NCBI GenBank assembly: GCA_033807695.1
Contig: CM066311.1
Location: 1,922,001-1,986,000, forward strand
Direction of reading: 5' to 3'
Length of the DNA: 64,000 nt
DNA from: Daedaleopsis sinensis
Taxonomy: Eukaryota; Basidiomycota; Agaricomycetes; Polyporales; Polyporaceae
Shown: piece by piece, positions 20,568 through 31,751 of the stretch
Position numbering within the stretch: position 1 is the first letter of the stretch
Layout of the letters: every line of letters begins with the position of its first letter
The notes under the pieces: generated by a model
The model's database searches: none
What the model was told of the DNA's origin: nothing
What the model saw: the letters and a program-made list of their open reading frames with translations, nothing else
Program-made: the position numbers and the translations under genes

Positions 20568-23500
20568 TATCTTTTGAGTCACGGAATAGTACAAAATCAT
20601 CATGCCGTAGGTACGGATTTACGAAGAACTTTGTACACCTATCTAATACTGTAGTCGAAGTCCACGTGCGGTCAATACCGCGGCCGGCATATGGAAGGAG
20701 GTGTACGGTTCGAACGATGTCAGTCACAGGAACTATGGCAGATTGACGACGCTGATGCCGTGTAGAGTGAGACACCGTAAACATACCAGTGGTTTCATCG
20801 ACCGTATGAAACCGCGTGAACCACTCAACGTACGCTAGGGGATCGCGCCATCTGGAAAAACCTCTTTGGCCAATTTGCACTTATTAGTACTATTTGGCTA
20901 TTTTAGCTCTGATAGCACTTATATTGCAAATTTGCGAGGTATAGGAACTAAATGAGCAGCATTTTCGATAATTAGACTCAAATAAGCTGAAAATATATGC
21001 TATTCACAAGTTAGTGAGGCATCAGCCCACTCTGATTGTGGTTTAAAACCTCAAAAACCTCGACAGGAGAGTCAAGGAATGCAATATTATGGGAGGGAGG
21101 CCTGGGCAAAAATGCGAAAATTAATGGCTATACCAGGAATTGAACCCAGGACTTCACCTTTTAGAGACTTTACCTACCAGACCATATACGAAAGCTGTCA
21201 TACACTTCAACCACTGCTCTATTGGACCTTAAATGTGCTTAAAGGTAGGCACACTATATACAGTCTTTCGCTTCACTTGAAGATTTCTACCATAAGCTCA
21301 CCTCTTGGTGAGTCCCTACAGGCTATTACTAGTGAAGTTTACAGCTAAGGTAAACCTCAGAGTGCATCCATGACTATATCCTAGGCTGTAAATTAAGTTG
21401 CATTGGAATAGCTGTTGGTTGCAGACTGCAGTGACACTCCTCCGGAAGGTGAGCTCAGAGTAGAAATCTCTAAGTGCAGGAGGAGACTCTATATAATAAA
21501 TGTACTTCCACCGCTAAGTATGGTATAATGGAGTAGGGGTTAAAGTGTCCCACTCTGTGTCTGGTTGTTGGTTCAATCCCTGATGTGGTCGTTCTTTTTC
21601 GCATTTTTACCCAGCTCTCCCTCCCATATTACCTTATTCCCTGACTCTCCTGTCGATTTTTTTGAGGTTTTAAAGCACAATAGGGCTGGATGATACATCA
21701 GCCTGACAGACAGGAAGTGCATATGATATGCTACTGTGACCATAATCTAGCACTTTTTTGCTGCAAATAATCTGCTACTTTCACTCATTTTGTACCATAC
21801 CTTGCAAAAATGTTGCTAAATTCACTAACTTGCTAATTCTGTCGAAATATCACCAATTTTCTCTAATTGGCTGGGGAGGTTTTTCCAGATGGCACGCCAA
21901 GGGCAATCGGATTGCACTCGATCGGGAGATTGAATATGGCACGGACGCGTGCAACACGGAGCCCTATAAAAGTCGTGAGCCAGGTAGAACAGGAGACGGG
22001 GAATGGGAGATTAGGCACCATGAAGCGGGTGATGTGGTTGGCTTGCGAATCGGGATGATCCGGAGCGACTGCCAGCGTCGTGCACAAGGACCGTAGACAT
22101 ATAAGCAGGGACAATTGTGCCAAACCGGCCGGGGCGCGAGGGAGAGGCATGAACGATGTCGATTGTGACCTCTTGAGGGATTTGTGGAAGGGGAGGAAGG
22201 GGGATTTTCATTTGTTTGTACGCTCCTAAGCGTGTGCGACTGTGAATGACGGGGAGTTGATGAGACGAGCCAGAGCTCCTAGCCAATGAAGCGATGGTGG
22301 ATGAGAGGAGGTAGATGAAGTCGGGCGGAAGACCGAATCTTGGGATGAACTCGGCGATCGTGAGCAGGGGGTAAGACGGCACCTTGGCAACTTTGTATCC
22401 CCGAGCATATCGCTGGTCAGACTCGTCCTCCCCCTCTTTCCCCGGCTGCTCGTCGTCATCGCTGTCCTTGTCTGCGTCGCAATCTCCGTCACTCCTACGT
22501 TGTTGCACGGCTCGGCGTGGAGCTGACCAGTCAAGGTAGGACGTGAAACGGTACAGGGCTTCTTGACGTTCGAGCCACACCGTCATCTGCTGAAGATATG
22601 TCTCCTGCTTGTTACTCGCCTTGTAGGCGTCCTTCGCGAAGTCGATATGAAGTCGCTCCGGATGTTCGGTGCTATATCCATCAGCGGTTCCGAGGGCGCG
22701 GATAGACGGTTCATAGTGCTCGGTGGAGTGGCCCTTCGGGAAGTTGAAATGCTTGCGAATGCCGAGACGTCGGAAGACAGCTTTGTAGGTGTGGTATCCT
22801 TGCCAGGAAGAGTGGAGGTCGTCGAGAGATAGGTCGGAGTGAGTTTCGTAGTGAGCGAAGTGGATGAAATGAAGTACTGCCCGAACACATCGGGTTACAT
22901 CGGCTTCTCCGGCGCCTGCAACGACGCCGATAAAGACGCGTTCCATGTTCTTATATTCTGTACCAGTCCACTGCGTGACCTTCGAGATTCCATTCTTGAA
23001 ATGTCGCAGACCCGATTGCTTGGGCATCGCCTTGAATCGACGATCGAACTCCTCCTTGCCTCCCTCTACTGCCTTTGTCGCCCATGCTACCAGATGATCC
23101 TTGAATATACCCTTGTGCAGCTGATGAAGAATATCGGGAGTGATCGCAAGGAAGATGTTGCAGTGGGGAAGAAGCCTCCAGAAGGGGTCGATAGGCCGCA
23201 ACCCGAGTGTCGTGAAGTCGGGCGAACGATCTCCTTGGGCAGCACGTTCGAGGACAGACAGGGTGTGTATCGGATCCCGAAGGTGGTAGTGTCCGGGCTC
23301 ACCGCGCTTTTTCGGGTCGATTTGACATTTCGGGCAGAAATTCTCTTGACATCCGGCAATGAGACACTGCTCCGGGTGGTCGGCGACGTAGGCAGCAAGG
23401 ATGGGGTAGACACGACGGATGAAACCATCGGCACATACCATATCGACGCCGTCGCGGCCAGCAGCAATGAGTGGCTCGAGCAGAGCGCGCATACACTTGT

Positions 23501-24794
23501 GGAAGAGCCGGTATATCTCGAGCGAGCGCCGCTTCTCAGAGAAGCACTCGAGCTTTGAGACCGGCATGTAGCCTAGGAGAACTGAGGCATGCATTGAAGG
23601 CTTGCGGCGTGTGGGTTTGTCGATATTGCCGATGGTGAGATACACCGGCCAGGCGCTCTTGTCCCCGCTCATACGCGAAAGGGAAGTTTTATCAGATGCG
23701 AGGATTACCGGTGCGATGGTTGCTCCGACGGGCAGGCACAGCTTGAAAGTTTCAGGTGAGATAAGCTTCAAAACCCCGGCGCGTAGTGTACTTACTTGTG
23801 TATCCCACCACCAGTTCGCCGTCCACATGTTGTCGTAGATGCGGACATGGCCCTCCGGATCCGCAAACACGCGTTTTGGTGCGTACGCCATCTTGTCGCG
23901 GAAGAGAGGGTTGCCTAGGAGCTCACGCACGCACTCGACTGGATCCCTCATCCACAGCTCCACCTGTTCCTTCTTCGGGTTGCCCGCCTCGTCCAACTCA
24001 TCTCCTACGGCCTCGAATAGCTGGACTTTCCATGGCGCGAATCCAGCTGGCAGGGTTTTGACCATCTTGTAGAGCAAGTATGCACTCTTGAACGAAAGTT
24101 TTGTACGCTCGCGCGTCTGTCAAATCGCCAGCGCGACACATAGTTGGGATAGACTCGAAACGAGCAGTGAGAACAGGACTTTACTCACAATAGTTTGCTT
24201 TAGATACTCTTCAATGGCAGTCTTAGACAACCCCGATTGAAGCAACCAGCGGGCATGCTCCCACTCCTCTTCAGACTCGAACGGCGTCCAAGGATTCAGG
24301 CTTCCCCCCGCTCGCTCAGCGCGTTCACGGAAAACACGTTCGAAGTACGTCTCCCCTTGTCCGTATGTCGTTCCTGCGGGTTGAGGAAAGTCTTGAACCC
24401 AGGGCAAAGGAGGGATGCCGTGACTCGATCTGGCACTGTCCTCGTCGAGTACTTCCTCCACGGTAACACAGTTGCGTGGGCGACTCGGAGCTGGTTCGTC
24501 AGGACTGTCAGCGAGAGCATCCGGCAGTGGCAGTGGTGGCACAGCGTAGATGTCGATCTCGAAGGGTTCCATGTCAGGCCCATTATCGTCATGTTCCCCC
24601 CCGGCTGCTGGGCCGTTCACCTCATCCGGAGCTGCGGGATGTGCCTTTGGGTTTCGAGCCAATGCTTGATCGAGGAGGGACTGGAGGTGGGCTTTGCGGC
24701 AAATCGCTCGCAGAACGAGGTGGGATTTCCAGCCCTGGCGTGTAGTGAGTGATTTTCCGCAGAATCGGCACGGAAATAGGGTCTGACGAGGCAT
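20557..24794 (-). pseudogene. Plavaka-type transposase, interrupted by a nested repeat
   Basis: The N-terminal exon (24794-24189) starts with a C2H2-type finger (CRFCGKSLTTRQGWKSH). After a 72-bp intron the core continues from 24116 with hallmarks of Plavaka transposases: VELWMRDPVECVRELLGN, a MWTANWWWDTQ motif, VILASDKTSLS, GDKSAWPVYLTIGNI, LECF and a Cys-rich CQENFCPKCQ. A second intron follows the WWWDTQ motif. The C-terminal region (VARVRAIFNLPIE) stops at about 21893. It resumes beyond the nested repeat at about 20850 with LAYVEWFTRF and VVPVTDI, and ends at 20557. The insertion of about 1 kb splits the last domain, so the protein is presumably non-functional unless the insert is spliced out. 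Confidence 0.82.
20851..21892. repeat. Palindromic pair of tRNA-derived (SINE-like) repeats
   Basis: Two related arms of about 340 bp face each other. The outer ends match (CCATCTGGAAAAACCTC at the left, its reverse complement at the right). Inside each arm is a shared block (GACAGGAGAGTCA, GGGAGGGAG, AAAAATGCGAAAA). Towards the centre each has a tRNA-like head with a perfect B-box consensus: GGTTCAATTCC on minus near 21130 and GGTTCAATCCC on plus near 21570. Flanks CGCGCCA (20844-20850) and CACGCCA (21893-21899) look like a 7-bp target duplication with one mismatch. The arrangement is two SINE-like units head to head, or a foldback element that captured tRNA promoters. Confidence 0.75.
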
Positions 24795-24988
24795 GTTGCA
24801 CAGGGAAAGGGAGGAAGTACTAGGAGATCATATCTACTAGTACTTCATACTATTTAGGTAGGTCCGCCGCCGTCTGAGTAGAGACGCTGACAAATTGTCT
24901 GGGCCATCACGCCGCCGCTGCCTCTCTCGCCCCTCTCACTCCTCTATCTCTCTCCACCATCATCCTCATCGACGGACATCGAGCAAGA

Positions 24989-27317
24989 ATGTCTCCCCGG
25001 CGTGCGACTGAGAACACTTCCAGTGGCAGTAAGCGCAAGGGCCGACCTGCTACCATTCTTTCCGAAGACGACGACGATGAAGGCGGCGGCGGCAATGGAG
25101 GCATCAGTCACCGCCCACCGCGCACCAAGAACCCTACTATCAAACAGAAACAGAAAGGTCAGTCCAACTGTCATGTTGCTCTACTCATATTCTACCGTTC
25201 AACGACCTCCATCTACAGATACGGAAGAGAAGGAAGAGCTGCTCAAGAAAGTTGAGCGCATGGAAAAGGAGAATAAGCGCCTCAAGAAAAAAAACGCGAA
25301 GGTCTCGGGGATCATCAAGGCCCCGCAGGGTGAGATGACCTGGACATATAACGCTCAAAGTACATGTGTGCTCACCTATTCTACAGGAAAGACTGCGACT
25401 GTTGAAGGTCAAGGCTATGACTCATCAGACTCTTTTGAGAGCGAAGAGGGACAGAGTCCAGAGCCTGGTACACCTGCTGCAAACATGTTCGCATCTGCAG
25501 TAAGTGTCAGTCTCTTCCATTACACGTATAGCTATGACATCTGACGTACTACTACGGCTACCTGCAAAGTTCGAAGCACGCGGGATATACGAGAATCCAG
25601 CGCCACAAGGCGGCGGCGGCCTACCCCCAAAGCGCCTTCGACATGCTGACGAACTCCCTCTGCCCCAGGCTGACCCTGTTGGCAGTGAAGACACTCAGAT
25701 GCAAGACATAGACGGGCCTGAGACTAATTCGCGGTGAGTTGGTCTTCACGATGACTCATGCACCAACTTTAACACCGTCGCTTGTGTTCCCAATCTAGGT
25801 CTCATTCGCCTCGCATGCCCGCTGGGGGCTCGCACACTGGTGCAGACCCTCCCGACTATGGCCAAAATGACCCCCGCCGCGGACGCTCGCGCTCCCGAAG
25901 CCCAAGCCGGCACACATCGCACCGTCCTCGAGTCCGATCCCGCAGTGCTAGCCGTGCGCCTACCAAGTCAAGATCACGGTCGCCCTCGCGTTACCGCACG
26001 CGCCGATCACGCTCACTCACGCGCCGCTCCCGCTCCCGCACGCACCGATCACGCTCACTCACGCGCCGCTCCCACTCCCGCACGCACCGATCCCGCTCAC
26101 GCTCGCGCGATGCGCGCAGGCGCGATGATCGACGATACTCTCCGAGATCGAGTCCAGATCTGCGCCGATCTCGTATCCGGGAGCGGAGTGAAGATAGGCG
26201 ACGACCACAGCGCACATCTTCATCCCGCTCTCATCCCCAAGACCGCAGTGGTCCAACTCCCACTGAGAGTGTCGCCAACTCGCCGGACCCCCCGTTTCGC
26301 GGCGGTCATCTACCCACCGGTGCCCCGAAGGCCAGCGACTACGAGCTTGGCACGACGAGGCTGATCCTCTTCGCTTGCCACCATTTCGAAGTGGTTGTCT
26401 GTACTGACAACCCGTATCCTGACGACACCACTCAAGAACAGTGGGCCAAAGACTCATGGGCACAAGCATGCCAGACTTTCGACGTTCAACTCAAGCTTAC
26501 GGATCGTGTGCGCAAATTGGTATGTCCTTACTCGTGCTGTACAAATGTGTGCAGTTGCTAACCGAGGCAAATCGGGCGGTGATGCAGATAACCGATCGCG
26601 TTCCCCATGCTCGCGGTGCCGTGAAGGACACCGTGTGTCCCTTAATCGCCCCAGAGTATGGCTTCGTAGAGGCATCCGACGAGGAGGCTAAAGCGGCCAA
26701 TCGCGCACTATTCGTGCATCTCATTGACGAACAGAGCCCTGAGCCCGATCCGCGCTTTCATTACAAGGTAATCCATTTCAGTCGTGTGAGATCGTAGCTC
26801 ACACGCGATTCATTATAGGACCCCGAGAAGCAGTGGGGATTTACCGAGAACAAGATCATCAAGACCATCATCCGCGAACGTTGGTTCGCGCGCGCCGACG
26901 CTATGGGTCCCTCCCACCCCGAGAGGTTCTCTCCCATTCGCAAGGAGACCCTCGCACTCATTTTGACGGCAGTAAGCAGCGCATTCACAATTGTATTGCC
27001 TCACGAACTCGGATGCTGACAATGCCGATGCAGATTCACTTCTGCATCGACCAATGGGCCGACGGCACTCCACGTCAGGGTGGGAAGTTCTGGGACAAGG
27101 ACTACAAGCCCAAGTACCAGGACCATCTCGCTCGCATCACAGAGTGGATCTCAATCGACACCGACCACGCGAAGGCGCACCTCCAGAGGCTGCACGACGA
27201 TGCCCGGTGCGTGCAGATCTGACATTATTTCCTAATACGGATGTTCGCAGACTCACCTTCTCTCGAATACCTCCAGCGAAGCTTCCGGTGCCTCGCCAAT
27301 CCGCCGCGGCCCTGTGA
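24989..27317 (+). CDS. DUF6532 domain protein, transposon accessory gene
   Basis: It begins 194 bp from the transposase start, on the other strand, inside the same element. It runs through at least seven short exons to a TGA at 27315-27317. The N-terminal part is basic and acidic low-complexity (SEDDDDEGGGG), then a coiled coil (EEKEELLKKVERMEKENKRL). A middle section is very rich in Arg-Ser dipeptides, built partly from repeats of the RSRSLTRRS type. The C-terminal half matches the DUF6532 family pattern: EYGFVEAS, then IIRERWFARADAMG, then RFSPIRKETLALILTAIHFC and DHLARITEWI. DUF6532 has no known activity. Its place in the element suggests a role in transposition or regulation; that is inference. 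Internal exon borders are approximate. Confidence 0.7.
25985..26100 (+). repeat. In-frame tandem repeat coding for Arg-Ser blocks
   Basis: A unit of about 42 bp (TCACGCTCACTCACGCGCCG...) is repeated with small changes, producing alternating RSRSLTRRS and RSRTHRS blocks in the DUF6532 protein. It resembles SR-protein low-complexity regions. Confidence 0.7.
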
Positions 27318-27569
27318 AAGGACTCTCGACATCGGCACGAGCTCGCATTCAAGTCGAAGTAGCTGAGAGGACGCGCCGCCAATCCATACAGCCGACTTAA
27401 TGGGGATCTAGTGCCACGCTCACGTCTCCGCCAGTAGTAGTATCGCAGTGTTTTGTCTCGCTCAGCTAGTAGTACAGTGTGGTCCTCATAATATAGCATA
27501 GCTCGGGTTCATTCGAGCTACTAGCAGCCTGCCACGAGCGTTCTACCAGATCGTATGAGCGTTCTATGT

Positions 27570-27740
27570 GCTCTACAGTGACTCTACAGGTGTTCGACGT
27601 CACCCTCTGTTGAAGATAAGGCCTCTACATTGCTCTACATAGCATAGCACGGCGCTATGGAGATCTACATAGGTAAGCGTGCTGCTACAGGACGCTACAG
27701 AGTCTTGACTTGTCTACAGCACTACAGCAGCTATGTCGAC
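27570..27740. repeat. Right subterminal CTACA repeats
   Basis: Many CTACA/CTACAG motifs occur in this stretch, inverted relative to the GTAG motifs of the left end. Together they delimit the Plavaka-like element. Confidence 0.55.
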
Positions 27741-27760
27741 TCCATAGCACTCCATCGAGA

Positions 27761-28444
27761 AGGTGTTTTTTCCTGATGAATGGAGGAGACAAAGAATGCG
27801 CACCTCGGTCGCCGCTGGACATGATACGGGGCAAGCTGAGGACGAGTGGCCCAAAAGAGAGCGGACACAGCGGGCAACAGACCATGTCGAAGGGCGATAA
27901 AAGCAGCGTGGACAACGCGAGGGAGGAAAGCCCGCCAAGTTCATGGCAGACTGATCCGGGTACTCCTAAGATGAAAACCCGACAGGCTGGCTACCGTCGT
28001 GAAAGACACAGGGGACGCAGCGCGATTGAAGGAGAGGGGGAAACTAAACGTGAACGGGCATAGGAGAGGATAGGATATGAGCTTCACCCGAAAGAGCACA
28101 CAACGCGTCTGACTGGCTAACCACAACGTTAACTTCCATAGCGCATCGAAAACGACGAGATGTAATAGGGAGTTGCCGAACGGCGAAGATAGGCAGAGTA
28201 CGGGATAAATCGGGTGCCGGTCTGGGCCGCGTGCCGCTAGAAGTCACTTACCGATGGCATTCTATAAATGGTATCGCCATTTCCGCTCGGGCTTTCCTGC
28301 CGCGGCGGCGACGCGTACAGTCATCCATTTGGGCGTTTACCTGCCCTAAAATGGGCAGGTGACCGATTGACCCACTCGGCGGTGGATGACTGTAGTCTAG
28401 CACTTTCACGGCAAACCCCAGAGTCACAGCAGACAGGCAGGATC
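27761..28444. other. Spacer between transposon and reductase copy 2
   Basis: There is no supportable gene. A plus-strand open frame ends at 28063 but its composition is Lys/Arg/Glu-rich and it lacks recognisable motifs. Confidence 0.45.
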
Positions 28445-30640
28445 CATCGATGGCGATCAGATTCAGTGCTTGGTCCAGGGCTCGTCTCCATACATAAACC
28501 ACTCCCCCTAGCCAACATTCAGCATACGTCGCAGCAAAACTCAGCTTCTCCTCCACGCACACCGCCGGAGTTTGCACGTACAACACACACCCCGCAATGA
28601 GCGAGTCAGCGAAGCCACAGCTCTGGTCCTTCGCCCCGCCGCCCCCGACCAAGCTCGGCCGGCCCCGCCGCCTCTCGCAGCTCGCGGGCGTGCACGTCTC
28701 CCCGATCTGCCTCGGGGGCATGAGCATCGGCGACAAGTGGGCCGCGTACGGGATGGGCGCGATGGACAAGACGTCGAGCTTCGCGCTCCTCGACGCGTTC
28801 TACGAGGCGGGCGGGAACTTCGTCGACACCGCGAACAACTACCAGGACGAGAGCTCGGAGGAGTTCATCGGCGAGTGGATGGCTGAGCGCGGCGTGCGCG
28901 ACCAGATGGTGATCGCGACGAAGGTGTGTCGAGGGGTCCCTCCCGTCCGAGGGTGTGAGAGGAGCCGGGGCTGACCGTGACGGCCATGGTGCAGTACACG
29001 ACGAACTTCAAGCGTGGGGCGCAGGATGTGAAGCAGCAGACGTCGTACACGGGGAACAGCATGAAGTCCCTCCACATCTCTGTCGAGGCGTCCCTCAAGA
29101 AGCTGAAGACGGACTACATTGACATCCTCTATGTCCACTGGGTTCGCCATTTCTCCTGTCGCTGTTCGTCGCTGTGCGACTCACTGTGTTCATGGCCGCC
29201 GCACAGTGGGATTATCAGTCGAGCGTCGAGGAGGTCATGAACGGCCTGCACGCGTTGGTCATGGCCGGCAAAGTCCTCTACCTGGTCCGTCCCCTTCCTT
29301 TCTCTTATCCAGGGTACGCATGCTCACACGCACACACACAGGGGATCTCCGACACCCCGGCGTGGATCGTGTCGCGCGCGAACCAGTACGCGCGCATGGC
29401 GTGCAAGACGCCGTTCTGCATCTACCAGGGCCACTGGAGCGTCATGAAGCGCGACTTCGAGCGCGACATCATCCCCATGGCACGCGCGGAGGGCATGGCG
29501 CTCGCGCCCTGGAACGTCCTCGCGAGCGGGCGCATCCGGACGGACGAGGAGGAGCGCAAGCGGCGCGAGACCGGGGAGAAGGGTGAGTACATCTGAGAAT
29601 ACCGTGGGCTCAGGCTAATGCAGCACGTCCACGATGTCCGCGCTCGCTCACCCCGCCCGCACAGGACGCATGCTTAGGTCAACCGACTGGGAGCGCACGG
29701 AGCAGGAACGCGCGGTGTGCAAAGTGCTTGAGGAGGTCGCGGCGGACGTCGGCGCGAAGAGCATCCAAGCCGGTATGTGACTCCGGACGGCTCCTCCGTC
29801 ACGTCGCCGTACGGTCGCTGACACACAGTGGCAGTCGCCATCGCGTATGTCATGCAGAAGGTGCCCTACGTCTTCCCGGTCGTCGGCGGGCGCAAGGTCG
29901 AGCACCTCATGGACAACATTGCCGCACTCGATATCACCTTGACCCCGCAGCACTTCCAGAAGATTGAAAGCGCTGTGCCGTTTGACGTCGGCTTCCCTTC
30001 GGACATGATGGTGAGCAGATCAGACATCTCAGGGGGAGCAGCGGTTCGATGGACTGACTGTGCTTTGCAGGGCGATGGCTCTGATTACGGTATTGGATGG
30101 AAGACCGTGGCCCAGTGCGACATGTGGCCCATTCCACAGGCCGTCCGTCCTTCTAACTGAGCCAGGCTGATGCAATATTCCGCTGGCTGAGGATAAAACG
30201 CTGCACATCGGCCGTTGTGTATTCACCTGGACACCGTTCACCGACCAGAAGCAAGCGCATGTATCATTACATCCTCTTCCCCTCACTAGCAAGTAGTCGC
30301 ATCAGTTATCATGCGTAGATGGCGACCAATCCAGGCGCCTTAAATAACAGTCTCTTCTCAATGAGAGCTGACGGTGTATATGCCAGATGAACACTCATGG
30401 TAATTGTACGACTTCCACAAATGCACTACGGAACAGCCTGGTCATCCATGGGGTATGCTACATTGTTTGAGCGGGTTCCAGCCCTAACCACCGTCGTAAG
30501 ACCCCAGTAACCACACGTTACGTCCATCCACACACTAGTCACTAGTTCTCCAGCACCGGGAAGTGGTCCCCCGAGATCCTCAGCTCGAAATTCCCAGGGA
30601 GGAGCTTGGTCAACGCCAAGCTGTTCAGTATCCCGACCCG
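28445..30640 (+). repeat. Inverted segmental duplication, copy 2
   Basis: It matches the reverse complement of 6590-8650. It includes about 150 bp upstream of the reductase start, all seven exons and introns of equivalent position, the 3' flank and the last part of the minus-strand gene at 30542-31200. The full neighbour gene is present only here. Confidence 0.8.
28597..30160 (+). CDS. Aldo/keto reductase, aryl-alcohol dehydrogenase type (copy 2)
   Basis: Exons are 28597-28923, 28995-29141, 29207-29284, 29342-29582, 29665-29772, 29829-30010 and 30071-30160, giving 390 residues, each exon equal in length to that of copy 1. The active-site residues Asp77, Tyr82, Lys109 and His157 are all kept, as are the NADP-binding C-terminal segment ([10 protein letters not shown]) and the VHWWDY motif across the exon 2/3 junction. 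Family members reduce aryl aldehydes with NADPH during breakdown of lignin-derived aromatics; the substrate here is unknown. Both copies being intact suggests a recent duplication or selection on both. The promoter region is shared for only about 150 bp, so expression may differ. Confidence 0.92.
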
Positions 30641-31200
30641 AAGCGCGGCGGCGGTCCGTTCGACCTGGCCGGGCTTGAGCCCCGTACGTCGCGGGCAAGC
30701 CCCAGGGCTGTGCGACAGCTCGTGGACACGGACCTTGCTGCACTTGAAGTCGAGGGAGACGCGGAGCCGCTCGACGCGCCTGCAGAACGGCAGCACGTCC
30801 GCGCTCAGGGCCGCGAACCACTCGTTCTGCCGGTGCGGGAGCGTGGCTCGGTGAGTGGTTGTCCGTTAACACTGCACGGGGCGCAGATGGAGCACGCACG
30901 ATGGCAGTCTGCAGCACCCGCTCATCCAGCCGCTCGGACGCGTCGAAGGTGATCTTGCCGATGATGTGCAGTGCGTTCCTGCGGGAGAGCAGTCTGTCCA
31001 CGCCGAGGGCGCCCGACGAGATGGGCTGGGGCACTGTCCCCGTGAGCGAGATCGTGGCCTCGCGGAGGTTGGGATGGGTGGAGGCCGGTGGGTGCCGGCG
31101 AACGTTCGCTGGAGAGGTCAACCCAGTGGTTAGGCCGAGCGAGACAGCTTGAGCACTCAACGACCAGACACTCACTGAGGCTCAGGAAGGGTTGCGACAT
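30542..31200 (-). CDS. Small protein of unknown function
   Basis: Exons on the complement are 31200-31176, 31108-30900 and 30826-30542, giving 172 residues in frame with introns of 67 and 73 bp. The product begins MSQPFLSL. It contains a beta-strand-like opening (EATISLTGTVPQP), a central IIGKITFDASERLDERVLQ segment, a Cys-containing FCRRVERLRVSLDFKC stretch and ends FELRISGDHFPVLEN. I recognise no domain. Its C-terminus is duplicated at 6595-6735 next to reductase copy 1, with a different final tail there. Its 3' end faces the 3' end of reductase copy 2. Confidence 0.55.
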
Positions 31201-31751
31201 GGTTGCGATTTTTCTGTATGAGATTGTGGGGTGGGTGGAGGGATAGCGAAGTCTAGGAAACCTGAATGGAAGACGGAGGTAAGAGGTGCAGAAGACAAAT
31301 GTGCCGCTTTGCGCGGTTATAAACGGTCGAAAAAACTCCGCCTAACCACCCGTTTGTTTGAAGAATGAAATTTGAACGCCCATGGCATGTCTCGCAGAGG
31401 ACTGAATATTTGTTTTGCGTCTGGTGCTAATTCCGCAACGCGATGCTCATGAAAGCTGATGTGGTTAGTAGCTGGTGATGAATGAACAGCTCACCGTCAG
31501 AATACACATTGGTGGGGGTGGCAGCGCCGTGAGAAGGTTATGAACTCATATCGCGATAGGACAACACAACGTTCAAATACACCGAGAAAGCGCATTATCG
31601 GCATCCTACAGCGGACGTGGGGATCTAACTACAACATATTAACGGATAATCTCACAAGCAAGGATTTACACGTACGGATTCGAACAGCAGCAGAAGACAT
31701 CGGATAGCGAGGTAGAAAAACATACTGTATCGGGCGGGCGGGCGCAGACCA
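31201..31751. other. Intergenic, nothing recognised
   Basis: It lies between the 5' end of the small unknown gene and the 3' end of the Rsc8-like gene, both on minus. No exon, repeat or RNA was recognised. Confidence 0.5.

Larger units (their letters stand above)
20465..27760. mobile_element. Plavaka-like DNA transposon with nested repeat
   Basis: The unit has a minus-strand transposase (24794 to 20557), a divergent plus-strand DUF6532 gene (24989-27317) and GTAG-rich subterminal repeats at both ends in opposite orientation. Plavaka transposons, described from basidiomycetes as DDE elements, often carry such accessory genes. The exact termini and target duplication were not resolved; the limits given are the outer edges of the GTAG/CTAC clusters. 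A 1.04-kb palindromic repeat is inserted in the transposase, so this copy is probably no longer autonomous. Confidence 0.75.

Noticed and set aside
21120..21200. tRNA gene on the minus strand (B-box GGTTCAATTCC)
   Set aside because: The A- and B-box-like motifs are present, but no acceptor stem or anticodon arm folds. The same sequence recurs inverted at 21530-21590 as part of the palindromic repeat, so it is a tRNA-derived repeat head.
22563..24072. Several plus-strand ORFs across the transposase
   Set aside because: They are antisense frames of the well-supported transposase and contain no recognisable domain.
30426..31175. 250-residue uninterrupted minus-strand ORF
   Set aside because: It reads through introns of the 172-residue gene. 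Only the part up to the first intron donor keeps protein-like sequence; the rest is Ala/Arg-rich out-of-frame translation.
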